Positions 1-12,100 of a stretch of 64,000 nt of DNA are shown here, piece by piece (the first letter of the stretch is position 1; each line of letters begins with the position of its first letter). Under the pieces are notes generated by a model that made no database searches, was not told the origin of the DNA, and worked only from the letters and a program-made list of their open reading frames with translations. Source of the DNA: Thunnus maccoyii (Eukaryota > Chordata > Actinopteri > Scombriformes > Scombridae). Both the position numbers and the translations under genes were made by a program. The stretch covers positions 8,757,501 through 8,821,500 of the forward strand of contig NC_056550.1 in assembly GCF_910596095.1 (NCBI RefSeq), given 5' to 3'.

Positions 1-126
1 ATCCCTGAACGCTTCTGCCTCCGAGAGAGCAAGAGACAGACACTGATGGAAGAAAACAGAGAAAAAAACATGGCCATAATGACTGTAAACCTTGAAACAG
101 GCTGCGGTTCTTTATGATACATGTCC

Positions 127-150
127 ATTCATTCATTCATTCATTCATTC
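127..150. repeat. (ATTC)6 microsatellite
   Basis: Six perfect ATTC units in the mmd2 intron. Confidence 0.9.
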
Positions 151-486
151 TCTCCATGCCATTCTGCAGGGTAGTGAATCTCATAATGTAGCCACAAGGA
201 TCATCTGTACCTTTTGTGAGAGGTTTCAGAGACAGAACAATGTTAACAATGTCAGGAAAGTATTTTAAGAAGACTGAAGGATGAATACAGAATCATTTTC
301 CCGCATGAGACTAGTAAAGAAAATCAACCAACCAGAACCTTTTTATAAGGACAACAGTATTCATAATGCGAACATGATGAAATAAATGAGGTGTGTGGGT
401 GTATAATTCCCCTGCAAATCCCTGGGTTGAGCTTTTATAAAACGCCTGGTTACATTCCCAGTATTTGCAGATAAGTGTTTTTTTTA

Positions 487-529
487 TATCTTGAGTTGTA
501 TCAGCAGAGACCTGATACAACTCAAGATA
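487..529. repeat. perfect 18-bp inverted repeat, 7-nt loop
   Basis: The left arm 487-504 is the exact reverse complement of 512-529; the loop is 505-511. The pairing does not extend beyond these ends. The stem is too short for an ordinary pre-miRNA. Confidence 0.9.
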
Positions 530-678
530 CGACACCTGAAACACATTATCAACAGTTTTGACAAATTTGATTTAAAGGGACAAAGTCAAACATCTTTTAC
601 AATATAAAATGCAGCGTGTGTATCATGAGGAAATTATAAAAATAATTTTAATTTTGTGTCTCTTCTGGTCCTCTGCAG

Positions 679-3600
679 TTCTGGATCCTCCCGAGTCTCT
701 TGGGTGGGTCTGTCCTTTACTTCCTATCTGTGGACCAATGGCATCGTGTTGCTGCCTGGCTCTATGGGAGCGGTCTCACTGGCCTGTTTGTTACCTCAAC
801 ACTCTTCCACACCGCTACTTGGAAAATCAGCCACCTCCGGTGTGTTTGTGTGTGTGTATAGTAGAAAATGCTGGTAGGGATTTGGCAGATGTGTGTGTGA
901 CTTCTACAGCACACTCAGACATACAGTTTATTAATTATGTTGTTAATTATGACAAAGCCAGAAGGCCACAGACCAAACAACAGATGTGGTGTGGTAATGA
1001 AATTACCTTCAACTCGCACCCTCTGAAAACAGGTCACACACACTCTCACATAGAAACAAACCTTAAAATTTTAATGTTTTGCATTTCCACATTCAGAAGA
1101 CAATAGAAATTTTTTCCTCAAATAAAAAATATATATCTAGTATAGAAAATTACAAATGCTCATTACACTTGCATATCTAAGCTCCAGGCTAAACCATGAG
1201 TCTAATCTAATTGAATTATTTTATAACAGAGTTATTTGACTGACTAAAAATGTAGTGAATAGATTACAACCCTTTTCCAAACTCCCTCTGTCCTTTCACA
1301 CACAAGATAGTCTAAAAAGGCACAACAAACCCTGTCTTTTATGTTGTGGGACACAATCAGGGGCAGTTTGAATGTGTGTGTGTTTTCACAACAACCAAAT
1401 TTTCCTATTAAAATGTGAGACGCTGCTATGCCCTGAAACACATTTTAGTTCCCTGTAACTTAATTTCCTGGCTGATCATATTTCTTACATTCTGAACACT
1501 GTGTATTTTAGAGATTACACATGATGAAGAGATTATGTTTTTCTCTGAACTAGACACACTTTGTTGTAAATTTAATTTTGGAAATGAGCTCTAATCTGTT
1601 TGTCTCTTTGTCTCTGCGTAGGAAGGTGGAGCAGCGTTTCCACATGTGTGACAGAATGGCCATTTACTTCTTCATCGCAGCCTCCTACTCTCCCTGGTGG
1701 GTCTGTCGTCACATGATTGCGGCCCACAAATTATAAGCAGTCTGTTGGACAACCGAGCTGGTGAATGTGCTGTAATGATGTTTGTGGGATGTGCTTCACC
1801 AGGTTGATGCTGAGGGAGCTTGGGCCCTGGGCGTGTCACATGCGCTGGCTGATCTGGGTCATGGCTTGCATAGGATCCATGTATGTCTTCTTTTTCCATG
1901 AGAGGTAACACCATCTCTTTTCATCTCTCTCTGACCTGTGGCCTGGTTTGACACAATTTACCTGAAACCTAACTCCTGTTCTCAAGTGTTTACAGCAAAC
2001 ACTCTGCAGAAATAATTACACTGAAAATTGGAGGCATTATCTCTTCATGTCCCAGTTTTCTACCTGCAGGTACAAGCTGGTAGAGTTGCTGGGATATGTG
2101 GCCATGGGAGCTGTTCCTGCTTTGGTCATCCTGTCCATGGTAAGAACAAACCACAATGGTTTTAGCATTGTCTTTCTCTGCTTTTAAGAATAAAAAATCT
2201 CCTGCAAGGCCTTTTCCGCTGCAACAGGCTTCCTGCTATTGTGCAGGACTCAGACACTGTCAGTATTTAAAGAGCCAAACCAGTGGTTCTGTTTGTTTTA
2301 GCCCATTACCTACAAATCATTGGTCTCTGTTCCTTTTAGTCTGCTATAAAATTAAACTTGCAGAGACTTGAAACTTCCTTGAGATGTAAAAGGGTGCCAT
2401 TATTTTTTGTTAAACAATGATGTTGACATTTAATCTATATTTTTATTGTCAACAGTGTGTTAGTCTGTCTCTCAATACTTTACACTTTCCTACACAATCT
2501 GTGACATTCAGCAAGTCCACTCCTTCCTACTGAAGATAAATCTTTTAAATTAGAATCACAAATACATAGTTTCATTTAAAAAATATAAAAAGTAATTTTT
2601 AAAATCAGCTGGGCGCTGTAGTTTTTAGCAAACGTTATTCAAACAGGAGCAAATAGTGCATTTGTTGGGGACTATTTTAAGCAGCGAATTAATACACATT
2701 TGGCACTCTTAGTTGAGCAATTTGAGCTTTTCCAGCAGCAGGACGGTGTATGTTAGATTGTGACATTACACCAGTGTGGCTAACTGACATGTTTTTAGTA
2801 GTTTTTGAACATCAATGCAGCTCTATGGCAGAGAGGAATAAGATAATTCAGGTTTTGGCTGCACAGACTACTTGTGAGTGGGATGAATTCATTGTTGGTT
2901 TGAATTCATGAATCTCATGAATCTCATGAAAAGCCGAAATATCGGCCCTATCCGTTCCCGTATGTTATTTTTGTGTGGTTATGTTGTTTTGAGCAGTGAT
3001 GGGTTTGATGTCCCTGTTGGTAAATTCAAAGATACATCAGCATCTGAAATTTCTTACTTATTTTGGTTATGATTTTAGGTTTGAGATTATTATGTGTCAG
3101 AGTATTCTTGAACACACCACCAAGGAAGGTTTTCAAAGTTTTCACAGGTTTGGGATAGTTGATTTTCTTGGTGTAATGAGTAGAAAACAATGATTCCATG
3201 GAGTGTTGTAAATCAACCAAAAACTGTATGCTTTTTGCATATATGATCTGAGCTCAGCGGACCAAAACAAAAATGCAAAATCTTTGTCCCCAAAGCCCTC
3301 AACTTAAAATGTATTTAGCATAGTTCTGTCTATTATGGACACTAAAATGGTTGTGGTTACTATAATTTTATTTCATCCTGTTATCTTGAGATCACAAGTT
3401 AACTATGTCATCGTGGGAGAGCAATAAGTTTTTCAGAGATAATGGGATAATTGGTTTGTTATTCCATTCTTGGCTTCTGTGGTCTGTTCGAATGAATTAA
3501 TTTCTTTCTTTTTTCTTATAGAAATGCATCATGAAAATTCAATTTGTTAAACATGCTCTATCAAAAATTTTGACCTAATTTGTATCAGCCATACATTCCA

Positions 3601-3867
3601 ATTCATTCATTCATTTTTTTTTAGAAATGTGATGTACTGCAGCAGCTGAAAGTGAATATGTTACAGGTGGACCGTGCAGGTGTGTGTGAACTGGCTGTGG
3701 GAGGTGTCTTCTATGTGGTGGGCGTGGTCTTCTTCAAGAGCGATGGCCTTGTTCCGTTCGCCCACGCCATCTGGCACCTTTTCGTTGCAATAGGAGCAAG
3801 CATTCACTATTACGCCATCTGGAGGTACCTGTACGTACCCGGACCTCTGCTACAGACATCGAGGTGA
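679..3867 (+). CDS. mmd2: mmd2, monocyte-to-macrophage differentiation associated 2 (3' part, 5 exons)
   Basis: Coding exons 679-839, 1622-1696, 1803-1904, 2070-2139 and 3667-3867 join in frame (609 nt, 202 residues plus stop), all with GT-AG introns. The translation begins [10 protein letters not shown] and runs through [51 protein letters not shown] and [11 protein letters not shown] to [10 protein letters not shown]. These are the signature blocks of the PAQR10/PAQR11 (MMD2/MMD) membrane proteins: a Ser-x3-His in one helix, an Asp in the DRM motif and paired His residues in FAHAIWH form the family's presumed metal site. GPW, FFFHER and IWRYLY favour MMD2 over MMD. From the family, the product is a multi-pass Golgi membrane protein linked to Ras signalling. 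The first exons (roughly 45-65 residues) lie upstream of the window. It converges on ap5z1. Confidence 0.93.
2140..3666 (+). other. mmd2 last intron, no recognised content
   Basis: This intron between the last two coding exons is A+T-rich. A second possible acceptor (a T run followed by ag at 3623-3624) lies just upstream of the used one, but the reading frame of the MMD2 protein is only kept by the acceptor at 3665-3666. I see no gene or delimited repeat. Confidence 0.5.
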
Positions 3868-4341
3868 CTCACCGCTCCCACCTGAGATCACATGGTTCCA
3901 AGTGACTGACCAAGAAGAGTGTATTTCACAAGATCACTGTGTTTTGACTACAGCTAACCTGACTCATGAGGCTACACCCGGAGAGATGGTGCTGAGATGA
4001 TCTGACTGCTACGAATCAGATGAAATTCTCCCCAGCTGGGACCAAACACTCTTACTGTCTAACTAAAAGTCACTTCAACATGTTAATTATATAACAGACT
4101 GACCAGTGAACATTTAGCTTGACTGAACCAAACTTGTGACGACTGATAACAAGGTATCAACTGCAGTATGAGACTAGTTATTTTCACAGGGATGTGCCAA
4201 TCAAACTGGTCTGACCGGCTAGATGGACCGCCAATCAATAGAGACAGAGAAGAGATTTAGAATTAATCTTCCATTTGTGTTCATTGCCTCAGACGTTTGC
4301 ACAGATATGGCAACACATATGCCAGGAAGATTTTGTCCAGT

Positions 4342-4805
4342 TAAAAGAATAGGTTAAAATTTTAGGAACTGCGCTTATTCGCTTTCTCGCTAGGCGTTAA
4401 ATGAGATGATTGATACCACTCTCGTTACATATGAAGCTGTAGCCAGTAGATGTTTAGCTTAGCTTAGCATAAAAACAGTAAATGGAGGGAAACAGTTAGC
4501 CTGGCTCACTCCAATTTAATCAAAATCTGCCTACTAGCAAATCTTAAGTTCACTAATTAAAATGCTTTATCTCATTTAATTCATGCAAAGTATAAAAACA
4601 ACATGTTGCTGTTTTATGAACAGTTTAATACACAGGACTATTTGTTAACTGAGTTTATCAGTGATTTCCTGAAGTCTCCATTGGTTGTCAGGAAGTCACA
4701 GCTGCTGCGAGCTAAGCTGACCAACTGCTGCCATCGATCTTCTCATCTAACTCTCTGCAAGAAAGCAAATAACTTATTTTCCAAAAATGTTGAACTATTC
4801 CTTTA
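4342..4805. mobile_element. foldback-type MITE, copy 1
   Basis: The left end (TTAAAAGAATAGG at 4341) is an imperfect inverted copy of the right end (GAACTATTCCTTTAT, ending about 4806). Inside the left part are TTAGCTTAGCTTAGCATAAA and a TGATACCACTCTCGTTA block; the right part carries TCTTCTCATCTAACTCT, which pairs with the left-arm motif. Related copies lie at about 36501-36969 and 55986-56431, and a fragment at about 53275-53510. There is no coding capacity. It lies in the likely mmd2 3'UTR. Confidence 0.75.
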
Positions 4806-5908
4806 TGCACACTTCTCTGTAACTGAACTAACAACATACTGTCTGTGACTACAACGCCTAAACTAAGCTAGGCTAGTAAACTCTAACCACAAGTGACGTG
4901 CCAAAACTTAGCATACAGGCATTCCTTTATATTGGTGCTAATCTTGTATTTAAATCAGTGTCACAGTTACGGAGATTTTAATTTACTTTTGTCCATTTTT
5001 GCATAGCCACATTATATGAAAATACAGAGTCGGCACCACAGCCAACAAGCTTTCAGTAAAATATGTTAATGCTTTAGGTTGGGGCTATTCTTTTTAGATG
5101 TTACGGTTTTAGACGGTTTCTCTGAGAGTAACTGAACTTTAAATTCTGTGTTCAACATCTTTACTGCCACTGGTTTTATAAACCAAACATACTAATTTTG
5201 GTTGACTTTGACTACTTTAAGCACACAATCAACAAATAGAGTTAATAACACTGGTGGAACACACTAGTGCAATTAAAACCATATAATTAAAACTCAAACA
5301 AGTTGACCTTTGTTGTTGTGGATAACAGGGCTCAGTAGAACTGGCCTGGTTGTGACTCTGTTGTGATTTATAATCATTATGAATCAGCAACAAAATATAT
5401 TCTCATAATTTTCTGTAATGTGATTTGAAAGAGGAAAATTCCAATCTAAATAATTCACGTAACACTGACCAATGCATTCTAGGTCAAATGTTAAATCATA
5501 AAGAATGGTTGCCAGAAATGTAGTCTATCCTCACACAATACTTTTTGTCAAGATTATATGCATTGATTATCTTGTTTAGAGGACTATGACTGTCAGCTAT
5601 TTTGTTTAAATGATGCACTCTTATCCTTGAGCACTTTTCTATCAACAAATATAATTTCCTGAAACCTTCCAAATGACAGAATTAACATGTGGACATGTTA
5701 TACATGCAGATTATATATGCAAACTTCCATTTTTACTTCTATACTTTGTCTCTACTGTATAGATCACACTGTCAGGTTTTCCCTAACCTGTCGCAGTTAA
5801 ATGGCTTCTGTTTTAACTTTCAGAAAACAGAGCACTTACTCAGGAAGTAAGCTTTTTTTTTGTAAATCAGATCTATTTTGTATAAATGTATTTCTGAGAA
5901 ATCACTGT

Positions 5909-5933
5909 ATTAAAGAAGACACAATATATTAAA
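5909..5933 (+). terminator. mmd2 candidate poly(A) signals
   Basis: ATTAAA occurs at 5909-5914 and 5928-5933, about 2 kb after the mmd2 stop and just before the end of the convergent gene. The assignment is inference from position. Confidence 0.4.
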
Positions 5934-6006
5934 ACTATGATGGATCTGTGTATTTTGTGGATGACAAAGATGCTTCATCACATCAAGTTTCAATCAAATA
6001 ATATCA

Positions 6007-6012
6007 TTTATT
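6007..6012 (-). terminator. ap5z1 candidate poly(A) signal
   Basis: TTTATT on the + strand reads AATAAA on the ap5z1 strand, 179 nt beyond the stop codon. It gives ap5z1 a short 3'UTR that contains a TG-rich tract. Confidence 0.55.
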
Positions 6013-6138
6013 TACAAAAATAAGGTGCAAAAATCAAACAAGATCCATTAGGGTGTGTTGAATTTGTTTTTTACCCATTTCATGAGGGAGTGCCATTGCA
6101 CGATGATGTTTATAAATTTATGTGTGTGCAGGTTAATG

Positions 6139-6190
6139 AGTGGTGTGGTGTGGTGTGGTGTGGTGTGCGGTGTGCATGTGTGTGTGTGTA
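6139..6190. repeat. GGTGT/TG tract in ap5z1 3'UTR
   Basis: Repeated GGTGT units followed by (TG)n. On the ap5z1 strand this is an ACACC/CA-rich segment immediately after the stop codon. Confidence 0.8.
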
Positions 6191-9100
6191 TCACTGTGAG
6201 TGTGTGAGGCTGGTGAGGGCTCGCAGTCGTAGTGGCATGGCCACGTTGGTGTCTCGGTGCCACTGGGGTGTCATGACATGGGGAGGTGGGGTCAGGACAC
6301 TCTGAGCCACACCGGGGGCTTTCAGGAGTGACCACAACTCTTCCCCTCGCGTTACTATGGCAACAAGGTCCTCTTCATCGGAGCACCAGGCAACTGACCC
6401 GCCTCTGGCTACAGATCGTAGCTTGGAGAGGAACAGAGATACCCTACAATAGACACAAACAATTACATGACATCACAGATGTGTATGAGTAAAGAATAAA
6501 TAAAAACTTTGATGTGTATGTCTGTCAGTCACCTGGGTATGAGGTCATGTGATCGTGATGCCAGTTTAGCGAGCGCGCTCATTAGAGTGGTAATGACTCG
6601 AGGTGCGGGGCGATCTGCTCCTGGGGGAGGGGCAGATGAAGTGATCTCAAACAAAACAGCCTCCAACGCCTCAAAACAGGAAGTGATGAGCCTCACAGAG
6701 CAGCGAGAGTCACATGACACAGACAGGTACTCTCCCAGCACCCACACCTGAAAGCAAAACAAGATAAATATGTTTTCAGTGTCAGGTTTTGGCACATTTT
6801 GTTATTTCAGTACACAGGAAAAGATGCTGAGGTTTGAGAAAAGCTTGAGATGTGAGATGCGGAGGGTTTTGCTCATGATCCAAAATACACAGAAAGTATA
6901 ATCTTTAAATCAGCATGATCCATATCTCTGTCTTTCTACGATTCTCCATCTCACGCTTACAGACACAGAGTCTCATTACCACATGTGTGTAGATTTCTTC
7001 TTTGCTGTAGACGTTGGCTGTGGTTCCAGCGAACTCCAGCAGCTCGTGAGACTGGTCCACCACCAGAGAGGGGTGGAGCTTGCACAGCCTCAGCAGGTGG
7101 CAGCTGAACACCCTGCAGCACCACAGAGAGAGTGACGGGATCAGGGTGAAACTAAGACAGATGTTCCAGCAGAGTAACACTGTGTTTAGGTGTACCTGTG
7201 TATCACTTTGATGTAGTTAGGGACGTTGAGGAGGAGGCTGCTTCTCTCCAGCTGCACCAGAATCAAATGAGCTAAAAGCTTCTCATCAGCTACCTAAAAA
7301 ACAGCCACATGCTTGATATAGTTAATATAAACTTAAAACTAAACATCCAGCTTTTCAAATAACCTGGCATTCATGAATCACTAATGTTATGTTATACAAA
7401 ACGGACAAGATGAGTCATATGTAAATATTTAACCGCAACTCAGCATTTTTATAAATGTACAATAATCACAGGTGTAATTATTTTGTAAAGAATGATTAAT
7501 CTCTTCACCGTAATGACTTTGTTGAAAAAAATGTGCAGCAGCACAGGGACAGTCTGGGAACACTGAATGACTCTCGGCCAATCAGCAGCCTCAGCTAGCA
7601 GCTCATGGAGTGTGCTCAGTCGGTCAATTGTGTCACCTATGGAGGGAAACAGACAATCAGTGATTCCAGAAAACAGACAAAATGACCATGGGGACTCGTG
7701 GAAATATTTCTCCATGTTGAAAAACAAAAGAAAGTTATGTCATGAAAACTATTACAACAGAGCACCCTGGTAGCTGAGTGGTTACTGCACACGCCCATCT
7801 CTACCCATCTCTCTCCCCTTGATTCCTGTCTGTCTCTTAACTACCTTCTATCCAATAAAGGCAAAAATGCCAAAAAATAATCTTAAAAAAAACCAAACTA
7901 TTACAACATGTTTTAAAACCATTAATTGTGTGTCTGTGATTACCTGAGCCTGCTTCCCCTCGCAACAGGAAGAGGAAAAGCCCTCGGTAAGAAGGGCTCC
8001 TGAATGCATCCAGTGACAGGAGGCCGCGCCCGCCTGGTTCAGAGATGGGCAAACACGTTGACCTGCAACACATGCAGACACACAAACTCAGTGAGGTAAA
8101 AAATAAGAAGCAAATCAGGCAACTTTGACATTTTTTGGGCAATATTGCTCCGATGTGTGTGAGCACCTGAGCTGCAAGACCAGTGTGGCAGAGAGACAGG
8201 GCAGGTCTAGCAGAGTGTGGAGCAGCTCCACTGCAGTTCCAGCTGTCACCAGAGAGGGCAGCAGATCCACAAAGTCATCCACCACTGCTGGGCTGTCCCA
8301 CGCTAGGAACTGCAGAGACAGAGATAAAACATACAGTCCTCACTAGTCTACAGTGAGTATGTGTAGCATATATAACAATTTAAAGGATCTCTGAGTTATA
8401 AATTTGTTTGTTTTCACCTTCAGCAGGTTCGGGAAGGAGCGCGTGTACTGTGGCACTCGGAGCTGCAGGCTCTCAAGGTTCTGTCGGAGGAAGCGTAGAA
8501 GCTCGTGTGCCAAGAAAGGGTCGTTGAACAGCTCGGCAGGGAATCGGCCAATCACCAGCTTCCACACACACTCACAGTCTACTGCTGCCATCTCACCTAA
8601 ACAGGTTCAAGTACACATTTAGCTGTTTTAAAATTCACATTTTCAAATATTTTCGGCATCAGTGAAAAAAGGAACTAAGTAAATTAACTTATATGCATTT
8701 ATCCATATTTGTACTTATGGTGAAAACATGTTGATGTGTATGCACACCATGGTTGAGGTAGAACTGCGCTAGGGGTAGCAGGACTCGGGCAAACGACAGG
8801 TCCGAGCTGAGCCGACCAAATAGTGCCTTAATGCACGGGAACGCCCGGTAGACCAGCGAGGTGTCCTCTAAACACACACAATCCAGGATACACACCGCCT
8901 CCACCAGACACTAAGAGAGGAAACAGGACAGACACAATGAGAGCACCAGTATAACATCTGGATTATGAGGAAAATGAGTGTGCTGCTCATCTGTTTTTTT
9001 AATTTATTCGTTTAAATGTAGTAGTTTTCTGACATTACTGACATGACTTTGTTGTATTCAGCTGTTGTATGTGTGGATTTTTTCCTTACTGTTAGTGAAG

Positions 9101-12100
9101 TTCAGCTTGTTTCTATGCTTGAATGGAGTTGTGCACATACATGAGGCACAGTGGTTAAGAGGACATATTGGATAGTGCTGTTTTAAAGCTTTTTAGTACC
9201 AGAAACAAACAACACCAGTCTCCTACACAACCCTGCTGTGTGTACGTGCTGTATGTTGCAATTGTAAAAATAAATGATACATGGGCTCACCGCTTTCTGC
9301 AGTTCTGTATCTGTCCTTTTGTGTGCCTCTGAAACAAAGAGAAGAATACAAATCACAGCTGTTCACATGTACACAGCGTCTAGTACAATGTATGTGAATA
9401 AATTATTGATCCAAATTCTGCATTCACAGCTGCACAAATAACTTTTTTTTTTCTGTTGACACAAGCACACACACACACTCACTGCGGTCACTCTGTTCGA
9501 TGAGGCGTTGGCAGTACTGGAAAGCCTTTTCTCTCAGACGCTCTTTTGGCGGCAGCAATCGGCTGGAGGAGGAAGTCGCTGAAACCATAGAAACCACTGA
9601 CCCGTCCACTTCCGACCGGTCATCTGCAACATGTGAGGTCAGGAGTTAGAGCTCATGATTCAAAACCTCCTCACAGAAATGATTATTTATGATAATAAAA
9701 GATGTATTCTCCAACTGCTTGTTGCCAAATGTACGAGTTAACAGGAATCAGGAGTCATAAAGACGTGGGAGGTTTTTGATTATGTAAAATGAAATTACAT
9801 AGAAAAAACAGTGAATTACTGCTTCAATCAAAAGGAATGAAAAAAAGAAAGCTACTTTACAATGCCCTTTAAAAAAGTATTTGCAGGAGAGAAAAAAAGG
9901 GAAAGAGACTGTATATAACTTTGATTTAGTTTGTTTACTCAAAGGTACCCAGTGGAGTTTTTGACCACTAATAGCACTATGGTGCAATGTTTTTATGAGT
10001 GGGTCCCTGTTTTGTTTGCTCACCTGCATGTGCATGAGGTCGCACATGCCCACGCACAAGCTTGTGGTGCCTGTCAATGGTTTCACATTATTCCACTGAG
10101 TTACAGGTGGTAATGCACTGAGAAAGCAATCTGCAATCTAGGTTTCGAACTTTGTTTAAAAAAAAAAGGCAAATAAACCTTTGCAAATGTTTTATGAGGA
10201 GGATTTTTTGGGCCTCAAGGATACACACAATGTGTTTTAGTGAGGAACACTGAATGTAAACTTTGTTTACAAGAAAACTCCACAGGGCACTTTTCAATTA
10301 AAGCTTTAAGATAAACTCACTGTTGAGTTTTAGAGGAAAGAATGTTTGAAATGATTGAAACAGTTATGTTCATCTTTTACAAAGATGAAAAATAACTTAA
10401 GGAATTATATATATAGAATAGAAAAAGCCCCAAGCTGTTCAGTCCAATCCAATCAGAGGAAAAGTGGAGAGCAATAAGATTCATACCATGATGAGCTATT
10501 TCACATGTAAATAAAATTATACAGTAATTAATATCAATTACATACAGTGTTATTTGATTGTGGAATTAGTCCTGAAGAAGAAATATCCAATCACAGAAGT
10601 GCCACTGAGTTTATGTACTCATCAGCAGATTTGAGGGAAGGCAAAAGGCGCACACACACACACCAGTGAGAAAATGTAGTTAAGTAGTCACAGATCAGGA
10701 TTTCTGGTTAGATTAAATGTGGATGTAAGTAATGATCATGTCATAAGTGTTGTGAGTTGACCTGTGCTGCCCTGGAGTTAAACAGAAGATGTAGGAGTTG
10801 ATTTGGCTTCTTAGATGCACGTGCATGCAGGGAAGATCCACAAACTCTCTTACATATCTTACCATTAGAAAAGGAGTGGGAGTGGGAGAGGGAGAGACTG
10901 AGCTGTTGCCTGTTTGCTGGGGATGATGAAAACACAGAGCAGGTCATCTGAGACGTATGATATGAATGAATTACAGCCTTCATGGTTGATCAATTGAGGC
11001 TGATGTTCCTCAAAAGACCAAAATGTAGTTGTTTGAGAGGACACTGAGGTAATAAGGGACCAAATGAAATCTTGGATTATTTCTTTCTGGTCAAAAAATA
11101 AGAAATCCCCACATTTTTAAAGAAAATAGTGATCTGAGATGTTAAGTAATTTAGCTTTCTGGCTATTACATAAAATAAAGAGCTTCTAGCATGTGAGGGC
11201 AAATTTTAGCATCAGTGACAAAAGTCATACCAGCATCTGCTGCTGTGTTGCCATTGGACACAGAGTGGTAGGTGAGGAGCCAATGGCGCAACATGGAAAA
11301 GGAGTAGACGTTCATCCACTGGTCCTCAGTGAAGCCTTGGCCCACACACAGAACTGTGAAGAAATCCCCTGACACCGTCCCATCCAGCTCTGCTATAGGC
11401 ACCGGCTGAAACCCCCCACAAACATACAAAAACAAAGATATACAATAAAGTAGTGACGTCAAACAAAGCTGAAAAGAAACAGAAACAAATGTGACATTGT
11501 TGTAAGGTCTGTACCTGACGCGACCTGGGTCCTGTGAAGAATCCTCCTGAGGAAGCCCCGCCTCCCTGCGTGATGCTAGCATAACGCAGCCAATCGACAA
11601 GCTTTTTACTCAGGAGGGTCATATGATCTGCCGTCAAGTAAAGTGTAAAGAAAGAACCATGTGAGAACTTCTCATTGTGCACAGAACTTAAAAAAAGGAT
11701 TCTGATTCATGTGCTTAATGGCTGCATGTCTATTTACTTTCTAGTTAACAAACTGCACTGAAACACTATCATGATCTCGGATTTGATGGAAACTTTGTTA
11801 CCTTCAGTGAGGCACTCGGGGCTGTGTGTGAGGATGGTGTTGAGGATTGGAAGGGTGTGTGTGAGCAAGTGAGACGGCCCCTCCGATGGTCGGCTCTCCA
11901 GACTGCGAAGGAGTAGAGCGCAGAGAGATGACAGATCGGCCCTGCATCCAGCCTGTTGGTGTCAAGAGAGTGCGAGACATGATGATTAGGTAAGTAAGTG
12001 GTCTGCAAATAAAACAAGCTCCTTTAGTTTGTATCTCAGTGTATTTTCACAGCTTCCAAACAATTTTCTTTCAAAATACCCTGAAATGTACCAAAACAAA

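Larger units (their letters stand above)
1..678 (+). other. mmd2 intron, upstream part
   Basis: This is intron sequence ending at the acceptor ctctgcag (671-678). It holds an ATTC tetranucleotide run (127-150) and a short perfect hairpin (487-529). I see no exon in it: no stretch translates to the N-terminal part of MMD2. Confidence 0.6.
3868..5940 (+). other. mmd2 3'UTR and convergent intergenic spacer
   Basis: About 2 kb follows the mmd2 stop without coding content. It contains one foldback element (about 4342-4805) and ends in two ATTAAA hexamers (5909-5914, 5928-5933), so the mmd2 transcript may extend this far. Confidence 0.5.

Noticed and set aside
7760-7894. Functional tRNA gene
   Set aside because: Only a box A-like head is present; box B and the acceptor stem are missing and an A-rich tail plus target duplications mark it as a SINE.
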